Part shown: in pieces, positions 49,558 through 63,830 of the stretch | Numbering within the stretch: position 1 is the stretch's first letter | Layout of the letters: each line of letters opens with the position of its first letter | Source: Amyloporia xantha | Taxonomy: Eukaryota > Basidiomycota > Agaricomycetes > Polyporales > Adustoporiaceae | Assembly (NCBI GenBank): GCA_036971615.1 | Contig: JAYKKR010000046.1 | Coordinates: forward strand, 62,001-126,000 | DNA: 64,000 bases | Direction: 5' to 3' | Notes under the pieces: model-generated | What the model saw: the letters and a program-made list of their open reading frames with translations, nothing else | The model's database searches: none | Told to the model about the DNA's origin: nothing | Program-made: the position numbers and the translations under genes

Positions 49558-50629
49558 CTAATCCTTCTTCAAGTCTCTCCGGATGATGAACATGCGGTCC
49601 CCGTCCGCTCTCGTCGTCAGCTCCTGCGCACCAGGAACGTTTACCAGCTCCTGTGTGCTGCGCCCCTTCGCGAGGACCACGTACATCTCCAGACCGTCTC
49701 CAACCTAGAGGAAACCAGACGTCATGCTAGGATCGTCGGCTGTCAAAACGGGGAACATACCTCGATATGGCGCTCCGTTGCGCTGGTAAACGAGTCGACG
49801 ACAATGGAGAGGACATCATGTAGCGGTAGATGCGTGGGATGTGAAGTCCCGGGCGCCGGTGTCTGATTCTTGAAATAGATCTATGTGAAGGGGGTTATGG
49901 AGTGTGAGATGGCCGTGGACTTATATAGGTGCAACATGGTGTGGCAAGAAGACAATTCAATTGCGCCGTACCTGATTGTCCAAGAATGGCTGGACCAACG
50001 ATGAGGCCGCACCTGCAGCCCGACATGCTTCACGCTCGTAGGAGCCTACCGGGTCGAAGGAGTACACGGCACCCGAACCTGAGCCAAAGAGGACGTTCAG
50101 TGTCTGGCACACGACTCGCAACAAGGAATAATGCCACCATCTTCCTCGATTCCTCCGAGAATGTTGTTTACGTAGTACGGGAAGAAACGCTGTGCGTACA
50201 GCATTGTCTGGATCAATCTCGCAATTGCGCGCAGGGGCATCTCCTTTGCATGCGCATGACGGTACCACTGCAGGATTGGTTGAATGAGGAAGGTCAAGAG
50301 TGATCGTCGAGTGACAGACCTCAAGCCGCTGCTTGACTTTTTCACGAACATGTTCCCATCTGCCGCAAAGCCGTTCACGGCCAAAACTGCGCGTTCGGTT
50401 CTGGTACACACATACGTCAGCTCCAGCGCGCGATGCGGGACACGTAAAAGACGTACAGTCGGAAGACTTTGGGCGCATAGCGGGTCTGAATGCTGTACCC
50501 TTCGCTCTGACGCGTGTCGCCTGCAATGACGGTGAAGTCTGCGCCGGCGATGGCAAGAATTGTGCCTCCATTCTCGGTGTACGGGTTGAACTGCCTCTGC
50601 TGAGGCTGCTCGTATGAACCGTCTGGCAT
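49558..50629 (-). CDS. PRE7: Proteasome subunit beta type-6 (beta-6, PRE7/PSMB1 type)
   Basis: The minus-strand start at 50629 gives [29 protein letters not shown], with [26 protein letters not shown]. Later exons give [105 protein letters not shown] and [13 protein letters not shown], ending [13 protein letters not shown]. This is beta-6 of the 20S core, in the nucleus and cytosol. Like its orthologues it lacks a usable N-terminal catalytic threonine: glycines precede the TILAIAG strand and no propeptide-Thr site is seen, so its role is structural. The short introns keep frame. A highly conserved housekeeping gene, apparently intact. Confidence 0.95.
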
Positions 50630-53600
50630 GGTGAGTACAGGCTGGTAGAGTATGGACTGGAGGTGTTTGGCGGTGCAGTCGGTCGAAAGGCAGGACCGGG
50701 GAAGGGAGACGGAGAAGGGAAAGGATGGAGGGCGGGGACGTATATACGCTCAGGTGATGGGGCCGCGTCAGTTTGGTAGAGAGTAGACGCCACCGTCGCG
50801 CGTCCAATCCGGGCGGAGTTTCAAGTAATAAACCCGAGATTTCTGCCAAGGTTCGCTTCTCTTCCTTCGCTCTCATCTCTCACCTCGACGCCCTCGTATC
50901 CGTAAAGCCTTGCCAACCACACGGCCAACTAATCAGTACTTTTGGCAGATATCATCTCCCTCTTCTGATTGCAGCCTCTCCGTCCCCGACTATTTCCCGC
51001 ATCGCGCCCTTCACTTTCTCCGCCATTTCTCCAACTCAAACGCCCATTCTCATTGAGCCCAAGATGTCTTGCCCGAATGGTCTCTGGCAGATCCATACAT
51101 GTATTCGTTTGGATGATGCCATCTCGCACCGCAGTCTAGTAATACACACTCGGTCCCGAGCTGCAGCTTTCAAGGAGTGCCGGCGAGGCGCGCGCACACT
51201 CAAGCACAAATTGCCAATACACCGTTGTCCTCGAGCTGATTCAGAAGTCGTCCGCTATCTCTACAAAACATAACTCACCGGAGAATCTCCGTATCTAGAA
51301 CTGGCGGTACGTCTCGATCTCTGTCAGTGAAACCTCCGTAGGCACCCACTCCGGAACCAAGAGCACCTCACGTACAGCCTCTTCTGCGATTTTCAAACGC
51401 GGTCTTTGCCTGTTTGAGCATGGTATATCGAGCCTCACGAGGCTCCGATACCTGCTTCCGTCCACCTTCGATTAGATAAACTGGCTTCAAAGACGCTTAT
51501 CTTTCGGAAGATTTCGGTGCGGACTACTTCCCAGACAACTTGGCACTGATCGTTGCGACTCATCTGCAGCACCTGGGGTCTGTAGCATCGCGGATCGCGG
51601 GACCAAAATTAGTAGAATTGACAGGCCAAATAAAACCCTGAGACAGCTCTTTCTATAGATGCTCTCACTGCGGGCTGAAGTAGTGCTTGGGGTTGCAATT
51701 ATGGTCTGAAACTCCTGCATGTTCCGTGTGTAGCGATTCCATTCCTGTCACGTAAACTGCGTCGCCATATTTGCATCGCGTCAGTGATCTATCTTTGCTT
51801 GTGCTGTTCCGCGGTTACACCGTCCGTTGACTTTCTAGGTTGTTGTTGATGTTTGCTTTGCTAGTTTGAAAGCAGATAACCAGTTCTGGCGTGGTGTTCT
51901 CTTCTCCCGTTGTCCTCTTGTCGTTTCATCTGTCGTCCTCGATATGGTGCGGGATCAGAATTTGAACTATTTCTTCTCCCGTGGTCTTCTCAGCCTAGAT
52001 TCTCCCTCGCAATGTGGGCTGTAGACTTTGACGTGACATCACTGGGACCATTCTTGGTCTGCTGATTGTTCTGGACGAAACCCCGGGGCGTGCATCTCGG
52101 CCGCGGTCGACATGCCGCGGGTTCCATAGGCGTGGTTTTCTCTTACTTCATTGTCTGGCTAGCTGCTTTCCTACAGTGGCAGTTCACATCCGTTGGCCGT
52201 CCCTAGGTACCCACGGATTTGAACGCTGGGATCGTGCCTCGTCCGAAGCGCCCTTCGATCGCTCTCGTACTTTATGTCCTGACACCGCCGCTGGTTGCCA
52301 ATATGTTCCTTTCCGATACAGTAACCGGGTTCGTCAGGATCAGCGAGCCCGCCGCTGGGAAACTGTCTCCCCTTTGAGATTTATCATGTCGTCTTGCGTT
52401 CACCATACCTCGTCTGGAGTTGTGCTAGTCTTTGGTCTGGATGTTCTGGGGCACTTATTGCTGCCTGATGGTCGGTCGTCCTATCGCCGTGGGGTGCGTG
52501 AAATCCGGAATTTTCGATGACCGTTGTACACGTTCCCGAGGTGTCGGTTTCTCTGGTCCGCCGACTGAGCGGACATTCGAAGCCTACCGTGCCTGAGGAC
52601 CTTGTCTACCCCTGTCCAGGATGTTTTGGGCTATCTTTGTACTTGTAGCCAAAGTTAATCCTCCTGTCTGATGAGAATAGACTTGCAAACGTGCCCGAGT
52701 CAATACGAGTCAATTTTCAATATATCGATGGGTAGGGTGTTGACGAGCGCGATGAGCTGTCTTCCAGACACCTCTCATTTAATGCGGCTATGCAGGGCAC
52801 CTTACAGTGTCTCCAAGCGCATGACCGCGTTTTGCTTATGCTCGCACATCTCCACCTGTCGCCTCGCCGGCCCGCCCGTGGGTTCATTCTGCGGAGCCAC
52901 ACTGTACTTCCGAGAAGTCTCCCTCGACTCCGATCTGGCCGCGCTGACAGGCTTCTCCTGGTCCGTTTTTATTGCAATATTTAGCTACCGATTCCCCGCT
53001 GTCTTGGTGTCGATATCGTGTTGCGCGGCTAATGCTCGTACGTTTCTCATGACAGGGAAAACGGAGGACGCTTCATTCGCGCAAGGATCAGACGATTCTG
53101 GCTATCGACTTTCCAATGCTAGTGTCTGTCTAGGCTCCGTGGTTTGACCGGTTGTTGGATAGAGTTCTGCAGCTCCTTGGGCGCGTAGAACCCCTCGATT
53201 ATTCCCAGCGCAAAGAGTGAATGGTGGTCCTGATGCAAATTGACCATGTGCTCGATATCCGCAGATCGTGCGTCCAAAAAATCCGAAGACAAGAAAGCTA
53301 GTTCTTTTCTGGTATATCAGCCTGTTGGGATACTGCGGGCATGATCTCTCAGGATCCCTATCATCATGTGGTTCAATATGTGGGAGCTCAACCATATTAT
53401 AGATTTCCCGGGTATGTCCTTCGACGACCTAGCTCCTTGCCATCGAGTGTAAGCTATCTTCTTGGTGGTCGTTTGTGTATATTAGGTTCTAAAGCCTCCG
53501 GATGACATTTTGGGCTCGTAGATCAAACTTGATGCGACATCTAATTCTGGATCTTTCGATCGTTGTTCGAGTGGCTCGTTTTTTCAAGGTCAATATCTGT

Positions 53601-54881
53601 TTGTTGTCATGCTCCTAACTTTTCGTCCCTTTTCTTTGCCAAGGTACTCACAGAAACAAGTGGTTTCGATGTTCTTCTCGCTCGAAGATTTCCCGAAATG
53701 ATCGGACCCAAGACGACACATCAACTGCAACCAGCAGACCCATGCTATAGCTCATACCCAAGGCGGGTAAGATCCAGGACACTCGGCATGGATTGTGACT
53801 CGTTGCGCAGGACCGATACTGATCAATGCACTGTCCCCCATTGTTGTGCACTGTGGGTCCCTTCGTATCAAAGCGACTACTCTCGGTTTACGTCTTTGCT
53901 ACCCGGCTCAATAAGAATGAGGCAAGGATGACTGGGTAAGCCGTATCGTCCGCTTATCGTGAGTCCCGCGCGCGGTGGCGTTACCCTGAGATCTAGGTGC
54001 ATTCGCCTCATTGGAATGCTAGATCAAAGAACGACAAAAGTAGTGGGGTGCTTGATGACTCGACATCCGCTGTCGCCTTTCACATTTACGAGTCAGATCC
54101 TAGTGGCAAGGTAATGATGTCGCTTATACCAAACGCCATCTTCGAACGGCTTATGACCATCCGTACATGCATCAGCGACACCTTTTCTCACATAAGGGGA
54201 ACGCCTTGTCTTCAAGCGTAGTAAAGACTATCACTGAAGAGCGACCCTGCACAGTGAGTTGATGTAATTCTACCACGGTACCATTGCTCATGCCCAGAAT
54301 TGTAGTCGCACTCACCCTATTCATACCGCTAAGGAGATTACCCGCCGAGATATGTAACCTCGCGCCAAGCCGTGGTGCCGTCAGCCAGATTTTGGAAAAC
54401 GGCCTCAGGGCGTGCCGTTGAAATGAAAACTTAAAGGGCAGTGTCATTGAACGCAATTCACATATTTCTGACTCCGTCATGCCAGCAACCGAATGTCAAT
54501 GACGGTTCGTCCATGTTGTATTGTCCCCTAGATGATGCCTCGCTCGTGTTTACATAATCGATTTGCCTAGTGGGAGTTCTGACCTAGACCATAATATGAT
54601 GATGGCCGTGATCCACGCTTTGAGCTTGAGGCAATACTTCTCACAGTCTGTTGAATTCGTATCGACTGACTCCCCGCGTGAATCGTGGACCCACAACATA
54701 CTGATTCATCGCTCCAAATGGTAAGGCGGGATAGATGGAAGATCACCGCGACGAAGGGTATGCATGGGTCAATTTACGTATGTCTCCTCATAAAAGCGGG
54801 AGACAAAGCGCACGACACCGTCAATATCTTGACCTCGACAAACTACCTTCAAGTCCCTCAGAATTTGTCTAGACATTCCTC
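50630..54881. other. 4.2-kb stretch without a supportable gene
   Basis: The first part is the PRE7 promoter. Plus frames at 50773-51273, 52176-52520 (FERWDRASSEAPFDRSR) and 52671-53147 are open but match no family I know, and several overlapping frames look equally good. It may hold decayed genes or transposon remains. No terminal repeats were found. Confidence 0.35.
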
Positions 54882-56399
54882 ATGACGACTCTTGACGAAC
54901 AGCTGGACACCCTTCGGTCTGCCGTTGTTGACAAACCTCCATACCGTTCAGGGACTCTTTGCCTCCCTGATTGGCAGTATCGCGTTTTCTACGGTAAAGA
55001 TTATAATGACACTGCGCGGTGAGTCGTCGATCCTTTTGAATTTCTGTCGGATGCCATGACTAATGGCATGTATTATAGTCGACTTGATCTAGCTCATGCT
55101 ACGACCGAAGAACTGGAGCACCTTTCCAACACTTGCGATGCCGCTACGTTTGGCCTTGATAACAAGAATGTCCACGATGAGTCGTACAGGAAAGCTCGCA
55201 AGTTGGACTCTCAGGATTTCGCCGTGAAGATCGATCCGGATGGTGCAGGCCTACTCAAGGTGGTCCGTGAAGATCTGTTGGAGGGACGTGCGCAGAAGCC
55301 GATATACGCAGAACTGTATAAACTGAATGTTTATGGTACGTCTTGCCTTTGATCATACGGTGGCCATGTATTGCAGACTTACTCGAATGGCATAGGGAAG
55401 GACGACTTCTTTAAACCTCACATGGACACTCCCCGGAGTAAATCTATGTTTGGTTCGCTCGTTATCGTGTTCCCGACGCCTCACGAAGGTGGCGCTCTCG
55501 TGCTGCGTCACGACTCCAAAGAGTGGATCTTTGACTCGGGCAAACAAATCGCTGAACAAAACAAGCCTTGCATTGCGTACATCGCGTTTTACAGCGACAT
55601 CGAACATGAAGTCACCCCAGTCACGTCAGGATATCGAGTCACTCTGACGTATAATCTATACGTTAGGAATGCACTCGTTCCAGATCCATGCGCCACCTTG
55701 CATCGCGATAACGAGTTGCTGCTCAAAAAGACATTCAAACAGCTTCTTGCCGATCCCGAATTTCTACCGGAAGGCGGTCTTCTTGGCTTCGGGTTGCACC
55801 ATCGGTACCCTGTCGACATTGACTACAAAAGCAGCGGGTGGTTGACGACCTTATTAAAGGGCAGCGACGCCGTGCTCATGAAGGTCTGCAATGAGCTCTC
55901 GTTGACAGTGGACCTGAAAGTTGTCATGGAGGACGATTCGCGTGATGTACGTGTAATGATGGAGACAGTCCCTGATATGGACTCGAATGCAGTGGAAGAA
56001 GGCACCGCGCTATGGAGTGTTCTGCGAGATCACGGCGGCAAAGTGTTGGCAGGGTATGAAACGGAAGGTTCGGATGATCCATCAGAGCCCGACGTGACTG
56101 TTCACTGGGTAACCCAAACGCCGAAGGCTTTCCAAATTGAAAGTCCCTATGCTTGGTACGGAAACGAGCCCTGCTGGGTCTACGCTTATGGACGGTTTTA
56201 CCTTATCGTTGAAGTCGGCGCGTGGGCAGAACGAAGGATGGGAATCCAGGACAATACCGATTCGGAGGTGGAGTCGACAGACGAACTAGAGGCAGAGTCG
56301 ACGGACCAGGTAGAGGCAATATCGACGGATGAGGTACAAGTGGAGTCGGCCGACGAGACACAGGTGCATGCGGAAGCGGAGGAGGGAATAGAGGACTGA
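54882..56399 (+). CDS. 2-oxoglutarate/Fe(II)-dependent oxygenase (prolyl-4-hydroxylase-like)
   Basis: The start at 54882 (MTTLDEQLDTLRSAVVDKPPY) leads through two introns (near 55020-55079 and 55337-55392) to the oxygenase core: YKLNVYGKDDFFKPHMDTPRS, FGSLVIVFPTPHEGGALVLRH, and AYIAFYSDIEHEVTPVTSGYRVTLTYNLY. The iron ligands are H and D of PHMD and the later H of IEHEV; the arginine of GYRVTL would hold 2-oxoglutarate. Such proteins hydroxylate proteins or small molecules; the target here is unknown. The last 50 residues are acidic imperfect repeats of the type ESTDEVQ, probably disordered. It is tail-to-tail with the NTPase-nuclease gene (stops 362 bp apart). A widespread basidiomycete family, apparently intact. 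Confidence 0.85.
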
Positions 56400-56760
56400 T
56401 ACGCACAATGTTGCGAATCGAGTTGTTTGTACATTCTACTGTTCTCGTTTTTGTCATCTATCGTCACGAGCTATTGCAGCGAGAAGGTTCATTTCACTGG
56501 GCCGTCACGCGTCTGGGATGGTCCTTGTGCTTGACTAGGTCATCGCTGTCATCGTTGCCATCGCTGAAGATGGTTGTACATTGTTTCATCATGTCTACAT
56601 CGTACTACTTTCATGAAGCAAAATTCGTCGCAAATATCAGAGCCACGCGAACGCTAGTAGTTATAGAATCACCGATCAAGTACCATTACTTACGACCCAG
56701 ACCGGCCTGAGGACGATAGCAATCGTATGAGCGGTAAGGCGCCCTTCGTCGCGGTTAGTT

Positions 56761-59700
56761 TCATACCCTCTGCCCATCCAGATCAATCCAGTTCGAGGAG
56801 AATCCGTCAGCAGTGCCTGCGCCGGGATTCTGGGATTGGCGAAGCGCTTTCCGCGATGGCGATATGTTTTCGTCCGTATAAATTGCCTCCCAACCGTACC
56901 AGGCTTGCGGCAGTGCCTGCCAGGCATTCTCATTTTCCATGACGGGAACAAGAGTTTCACCACTTAGCCCGGCACACCATATGTCGTAAGTCTGAAATCG
57001 TGGGCCTGCCGCCGGTTCCGCGCCTGGCTTCTTGTCCATTCCATCTTCCGCTGCCAGTCTGACCTTGACAGAAGGTGTCTTTGCCGCAAGAGCAAATACA
57101 ATGCGTATGATGGGGATTGGTTTAGCCGGCAGGTCCTGTGGTCTCTCGTCATCAAAGAACCCAAGCTTGGCAGGATCCATCAGGTCGAAGAGCTCCCATT
57201 TGGGGGTGCTTGTATATCTCCTATCCAGTTTGACCTGCCACATGAGAAGACCCGTATTTTGGACGGAGATAGCCTTCCCTTCAGCGCAGAAAGCAATGAC
57301 GCCGTCAATGCCTGGCTGACAATTGCCGCATATGACCCCTGCGCCGCGCACCATCAAGCGCATGATGTTCTTGCGCCGCATAGCGTCGAGCTGGTGGACC
57401 TTCTGGAAGTGATTGAAATGGAAGTGGGAATCGCCAATGTGCGTTCGCAGTGTCTCGATTTTCGAATTAGAGGCAGCGTGAGTTCGTACTGTATCGAGGA
57501 CGTCACAGCATGACACGCGGAAGAGATTGTGTAAGAAGCTCCCCAGACTCAAAACACGAGTGTCGCTTTCTGGTCTGCCGTCCCTGCGAGGGGGTCCGAC
57601 GGTACGATCCCGTGCAAGGATCATCAACAGGAGGACGATGAGCTCCCCTCGATCACCTTGGTCTATTCCATACCCTTGCAGGATAGGCATTAGAGCAACA
57701 GGTGGATCAAAATTCAAGCCTTTGTCTTGCATCACGAAGTAGGCTGCTTCAGCGAAGAACGGTTCGGATCCCGAGACACTTTGCATGCTCTGTGAGTCAG
57801 CATCAATCTTCAAGCAGACCCGCATGTGGCCTTCGACTTGCTCCTCTTCTTGCGGAAGAATGAAGCGCGTGGTCCTGAACTCCAGCGCTAATCTCTGGGA
57901 AAGCACCGCAAAGGCCTGGTTGTCTTCCAGTTTCTTCATTTTTCCCTGGTCCCTGTTCAGCAATTTGCTTGCCGCGAATGGGATTAGGAGTTCTTTAAGA
58001 CTTTCCTTTTGTTTATTATAAAGAGAACCGAGTCTGTGAGAATGACAGTGAGTACATTACTAGTACTCTGAATTTGAAGCGACGGTACTCACAATGGACG
58101 ACCAAGGTGTGTCATATACTTATCCGAAGTCACTTTGTACAAATCCCAGCCACCGTCATCGCGAAACTTCTCGGCAAGATGATCAAATCCAAGGTCCGTG
58201 AAAGGCTGGATGAGTTCAAGCTCGCCCTCTGTTACTCTCCTTGAAAAGTCCATCGCTTTTGCAGGAGAAAATTGAAGCATTTTTCCCGTCGTAGAGAGGA
58301 AGAGGGAAAACATGTGGCAACTATTGAGCCCCCTAAGAGCGCGCCGCAATTGAACGAAGTTGGTGCCTTCTGATTCAGTATCCGACTTGGTCTGAGTCGA
58401 CGTCGCATCCGGTGAAGAAGTAAATTTCCCCTGTTTCATGTTGAGAGAATGCGCCTCATCGAAAACCAGTACAACCCGAGGTGGTCGTTTCTCTTCCGCC
58501 GCAGACTTGCTGGTACTCTGTACTTCCGAGTCAGCTTCACAGTCACAAATGACCAATACCATACTTGCTTACCTTATTGCTCCCAACCGACAGCTGCACG
58601 TTTTCTGTCAACGTTTCGTATAGCTCCTCGAAAGCGGCTACCGGCCCAAAGATGACAGACTCCTCTCCATCGGGTTTGATTCTGCTCGGTGAGGCATGCT
58701 CCCTCATGTAGCGGGACGTTCCGCCTTCGAGTTTCTGTGGTATTTACCATATCAATATCAGCACATATGATGAAGTTGTTGACGTTCTCACCTCATTTGC
58801 CTTATTGACCACATTATCATAGAACTTCACACGAAATGGACCATGCTTATTCGCCGTCTGACCTTGGGACATCAATTCTCTGAATTCGGACGCAATTTGT
58901 GTCTCCGTCCGCATCTGGCCATCTTGCTTGATCTGTAACACTTGTTTCTGCGACTCTTCGAATAATGCCTCCAAACAGGCAGAGGCCCGCGCGAAGACCG
59001 TGTCCGAGTCATCGAAATGGGCCGTTAGAAAATCCCTAAGTTTGACATCTGGAGGAGGAAAACCTATATATCGGTCATTAGTACTTGTTACACTGCCAGC
59101 GTATGAGCTCAAATATCTGACGCACCATGTCCACCACTCCTTAGATTCATGGGAATCACAAAACGGCTCTTTGCCAGCTCGTCAACCACTCGGGATTTGC
59201 CCATACCAGAGGATTGGACAATAGTGAAATAGTTCGCGTAGATTTTCTCGGACGCCATGGCGTTCATCATCGCTGGTTTAAAGTGTGCGACAATATTTTC
59301 CCAGACAGCTGATGCTGCCTCGCCTGCGAAGGGAATGGCCCAAGCATCCTTCACCGCTGCACTATAGGTCAGAATCCAGAGAGTCGCAATGATAACATCC
59401 GCCCGTACCCTTGATCTGTTCCTCTATATATATATCCTGTCTACGTTCATCTGCTTCTTTGCCTGTGGAATCGCGACGTCTGAGAAACTCTGTTAAAACT
59501 TTTCGTCAACTTGAATGTTATGCAAGCCGACTGCGAGGAAAAACTCACCGATGTTGCACACCTCTTGCCATTGGCCAGAGTTTAGAGCGTGTTCGAATGA
59601 GTTGGCCAGTACGGCATAGTCTTCTGCTCTATATTCAGTTCGCATCCTTTGACTCGCTTTATCCTGCTCCTCATCGTTGTCGCCAATGTTTTCCACAATA

Positions 59701-60050
59701 GATTGAAGGAAGGGGCGTGCTTCGATCAGGGTAGAAGAAAGTGAAGCAAGCAGAGGTATAATAAACAAGACACTGCTATTTGGACGTTGAGAGCGAAGAC
59801 TGCCGAGGATGGTAGGCCCGATCCTATCCATGGATTGGCCTAGTAGTGTGGCAGCCTCTTCGATACGTCGCTGCAACCTGGGGTTGAGCTCTTCCCAATC
59901 GGAGGAGGAAAGCGGAAGTCGGTCCTGTGCCCGTTTCTTGCTTGGCGATTGACCATCTAACGAGCCTCCGGATGGCGTGCGTTTGGCGGGGATTTTGTCG
60001 GACCCTGGCGCACTACCAGTACCGACGGCAAGTTGAAGATTGGGATGCAT
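56761..60050 (-). CDS. Large P-loop NTPase with C-terminal nuclease-like domain (Crinkler/RHS 'CR'-like)
   Basis: The first ATG at 60050 gives MHPNLQLAVGTG and a lysine/serine stretch, SPSKKRAQDRLPL. After a helical region (EEAATLLGQSMDRIGPTILG) and several introns comes the NTPase: FTIVQSSGMGKSRVVDELA (Walker A), GFPPPDVKLRDFLTAHF, RVVLVFDEAHSL (Walker B), NFVQLRRALRGLNSCHMFSLFLSTTGK. Last is a region of about 400 residues with CGNCQPGIDGVIAFCAEG and MWQVKLDRRY, spaced like the D...QxK signature of PD-(D/E)XK nucleases. All seven introns I traced keep frame, so the gene looks intact (very roughly 950 residues). The NTPase-nuclease order is that described for Crinkler/RHS-type proteins, which are linked to transposon or effector conflict; no secretion signal is seen. 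The nuclease call is an inference. Confidence 0.7.
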
Positions 60051-63000
60051 TGCGAGAACGAACAACAGTGAAGCGAGGAGGGATTGAGTGCTGATTTGGC
60101 CCACCTACGTACTGCTTAAATATCAAAGTCCGGAGGCAATTGCGTCTGAGTTTGAGGACGGTGCCAGCTGCCAGTGTGGCGTCGTGTCATCTGAGCCAGA
60201 ACGCGTCCACTTCTGAACGCGTCTCTCAGAGGCACGGTCACGTGTTGTCTTCGAAATCAAAGTCTTCCAGCGGTGCCTCCAATCTGACTCTGAGCTTCAA
60301 TCGTTTCCTTCTCTGAAGCCTTGCTCACTCCTCATGCTCGTCTGATAATTTCACAATGGGGTCGAAATCTTTAAGGGTCCAATTGCAAACAGGGACCGAG
60401 CCTAGAGTCCATTCGCCGCTATCAATAACATATCCATCATAGCTGGACATCGGTGTCTTCTGGGTGAGAAAGAATTTGTTGAGCTTGTTTCCACAGATCT
60501 ATTGTCCTATGCTAAGCGTATGTTCCGAATAGGACACGTTGGTATACGGGGAAATCATATTCGAAACAGATAATCATAGGTAATGAAATGGAGCGTTGAC
60601 GCGAATGGAGAAACCACGAAAAGCAAGGACAGAGTACGCCAAGGGAGCATGGAATTGCTTTCTGGTCTATGCGGGATATGGTATAGTAGCATCGCCCAAT
60701 TTACTCCCACATCGTCAGATATGGCACGGTTGACTCCTCTCAGTCTCCTCGAGCCGTGCCACTGGTGTGGTACTTCTGCGTTCGAGAAGTACTTGGAGAA
60801 TCAGATTCAAGCACCCGTATCTGATTTCTGTAGCTGTTGTTCACCGCGGTGCCTGCAACCCCTCGTGCCTGCACCTACCCTCTGGTGTGTTTTCGTTTTA
60901 GTCTAGCTCATGGTGAATCGCACGGTCAAGTTTCGATGTCACTTATTTCTGGAAATGGAGGGAAGCCTCCAATGTGCTCTGGAATCTCGATAAGATTGGC
61001 ACGCTTCTTTCAATCTTCACTGGCCATTCTAGCAATTGAACGACACCAGTTCTTCGCGTGCACGCAGCTGATCTAAACAAACGACAGATCTCAGCGACTG
61101 GAGCTCCCAAATACTTGTATTCTCATGTTCGACGTCGAAAATATTACCGTGTAGTCCCAAAGGCTCTGCGCTCAGGCCTTATCCAGCAATCCGCACTGCC
61201 ACAACCGAGGAGGAAAGGACTCCATCCGATTTTTCTGCTAGTGCTGACCGACCGGTCATTAGTGCACAGAGTCTGGAATGAAGAGATGCGATGCTGTGTT
61301 CTTCATAGCTGTACTGTCAGAAAATCTGCGGCGAAGCTCGCAACGGATTCTAGTTGAAATGCGGTGATTTGGGGTGGATGCAAACATAAGCCGACCAGTA
61401 CTGACTTTGCGCGGTGACCTGATTCTGGATCTGGGGCTGTTCTTAGCGAACACAGGGGACTCGAAAATTTGGAGTCACTCTACGTGCGTGTTCGTTGACA
61501 CGCGGCTTCCCAAGTCGCCATCCTCAACAAGGTCCCTTCCTGACACTAAATCAGACGGACCGTATTGTTCCCAATGTTCTGCGCTATTGTTTTCCTTTGG
61601 ACTTCCATCGCTGGAATAATGTACAAGGGCGAAACAGCAGCATTCTAAGCTTTTCTGCATAAATGGGGGATAGCAGTGCGGTACGTACCCTTATGCATCA
61701 ATCATAAATTTCGGGTGATGCTGACTCTACTGACTGTTCTAGTGCACGGAGAACTCTCTACCGCTCTATCTCATCGATTTCATGTATGCAATACCTTGTT
61801 TAGATGCATCCTGTGAGTCCAAATCGGTGTATTAGTTTCAGGAACGTGTACACCAGTCATGCTGATGTCCATCGGATGTACTACTGACAGAACATCATAG
61901 AAGTAGAATTTTTGAACCCTTTTGCAAAACAAGGGGAGCACCGTGTATACCCTGTGGAACATGATGACATGCAAGCAAACATACATGTGGCGCACCCGAC
62001 TCCTTACACCGCCGTTTGGATGTTAGGTAGAAATCAGGCAGATTTGATCATATGACGGCAGCATCCGCGTCAGACCTCCGGATAAGACCGTGTTCTGATG
62101 CAGATACAGAAATCAAGTAATACCTGACCCTCTTTTCAGACCCATGCGACCATGGGCTGACCGCTTCAGACGTTGAGGATATGACCACTCACAAGATGCT
62201 CTCACAGCCATACTCACGCACAGCTTCATTTGGCTCCAGTTGGCATGCTCAGGTTATATTGGGCATTTTGGTTCAATACATAACTGATACAATAATAATA
62301 AATATATTCCATTATATACTAATAGCACTAATAGGTGGATTCTATGGCCCACAGGATGACGGCATAGTGGCTGCACAGCTGCAGGTCATGCATCAGCTCA
62401 TGCACATGAGGTTGCAGATCGGGATGCAGAGTCATGCCCGAGTGGATACACTGGGCACCTCACGAGTTGCAGGGAGGACCGATGTACTTTAAACAATTTT
62501 GCAGTCAGTTGTCTCCATGTACCACATGCATAGGTAGAACACATACCATTCAATTTGTGTCCTCCACAGTTTGATTTTGGATAGGAGAACCATACCTGAG
62601 TGCATGAGAATCAATTAAGTACATATATTTTCATGAACATCTATGGCTATTCACCTTGTCATGTAAGCATATACTACCATGGTCCACGGTCACCTTCTGT
62701 GAAACTCCTGATGTAGTATGTTGACCTGCACGCATGTTGTTTAATAAAACAACTCATGAGCCGTGCTGGGTCGGAGTTGAGGGAATAATCCACCAGTCAA
62801 ACATGGACTAATACATCTCCCAGGCGCATTATCAAGAAGGAAAGGAGGTCGCGAGTGGAAGAATTGGAGATGGATTTATGGTGCGCTGGAGTGTCTCAAG
62901 AGACGGTTGAAATGGATGAAGAAGAGCAACAAAAGTTACCCGTCATTAATATTAGCGGAGCCATCTAAGGCGACTGGACACAAAGTCTAATACGTTCCTT

Positions 63001-63363
63001 ACTTGTAATTCTTATATCAAATTATATATGCCTTCCAAATCAGGTAGCAAACTTGGACCCGACAGTTTGGAAGTCACTCACAATTGTCTCAAGTCCAGTG
63101 TACTTCCAAATACAGCACAACAATGGGACACCTTGGCTATTACTCACCTAGTTAGGCAACTAGAACAAAAGAATCCTAGGACAATGAAGGATAAAAGCCT
63201 ATTGAGGAGAGAATTGGGAAGGACATACGGTCTATTATATAGCTACCATATAGGTACTACAATATCTTTTATTTCCATTGTTTCAATATTTTTAGACGTA
63301 CTAAAGGATTTCAGTAGCTCATTGAAGTCCAAAATTAGTAAATCCTATTGTACTCTACTTTAT
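60051..63363. other. Long stretch without a supportable gene
   Basis: Frames at 60583-60906, 61374-61619, 62181-62492 and 63028-63369 have no recognisable relatives. Base composition becomes markedly AT-rich after about 62250, as in decayed repeats. Confidence 0.4.
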
Positions 63364-63560
63364 TGTTAGAGATTTTCTATTGTCTAAAAATTCCCACACT
63401 TTTTAGTATATAAAGGCCCACTTCAGAGCAGAGAGCATCTCACTTTTCCCCCTGAGGTCCCCCTTGATCTCAGACCTTGAGGTCACTCTGCTCTAAGACT
63501 CAGCCTAGGTACATAAGTCTGTACAGCTGAATAAAGTTACTATTACTCTCTAAAGTGTGA
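63364..63560 (+). repeat. Possible solo LTR or LTR fragment
   Basis: TGTTAGAG at 63364 is followed by a TATATAAAGG box (63399-63410) and, about 120 bases on, an AATAAAG signal near 63530, an order typical of an LTR promoter and R region. The 3' boundary and any partner were not found. Confidence 0.3.
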
Positions 63561-63794
63561 TCTACTGTGTGAAAGTCAAGAAGGCTTGTCCACATTTATC
63601 ATTGCTTTGACTTTTTGATTAAAGTCACTCTAAACCACTCAAAACAACAAATATATTCTAATATTCTACAAGAACAACTGAGAAACTACCCGTCTTGGAT
63701 CAGGACCGGTTATCTCAGGAAATTGTGATTATTTTTATATAGTCACTCTTTCGCACGTCAATGTGTAAGCTTTGTTATAGTGAGGACAACTATC

Positions 63795-63830
63795 TGTTGA
63801 ACGATCAGTTTCCAACTATAGTAGTTGCAC
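63795..63830 (+). repeat. Truncated Copia LTR (first 36 bp)
   Basis: TGTTGAACGATCAGTTTCCA onward matches the first 36 bases of the LTR at 23416 with two differences (C for T, T for C), then stops abruptly at the CATCAGG end. Confidence 0.75.
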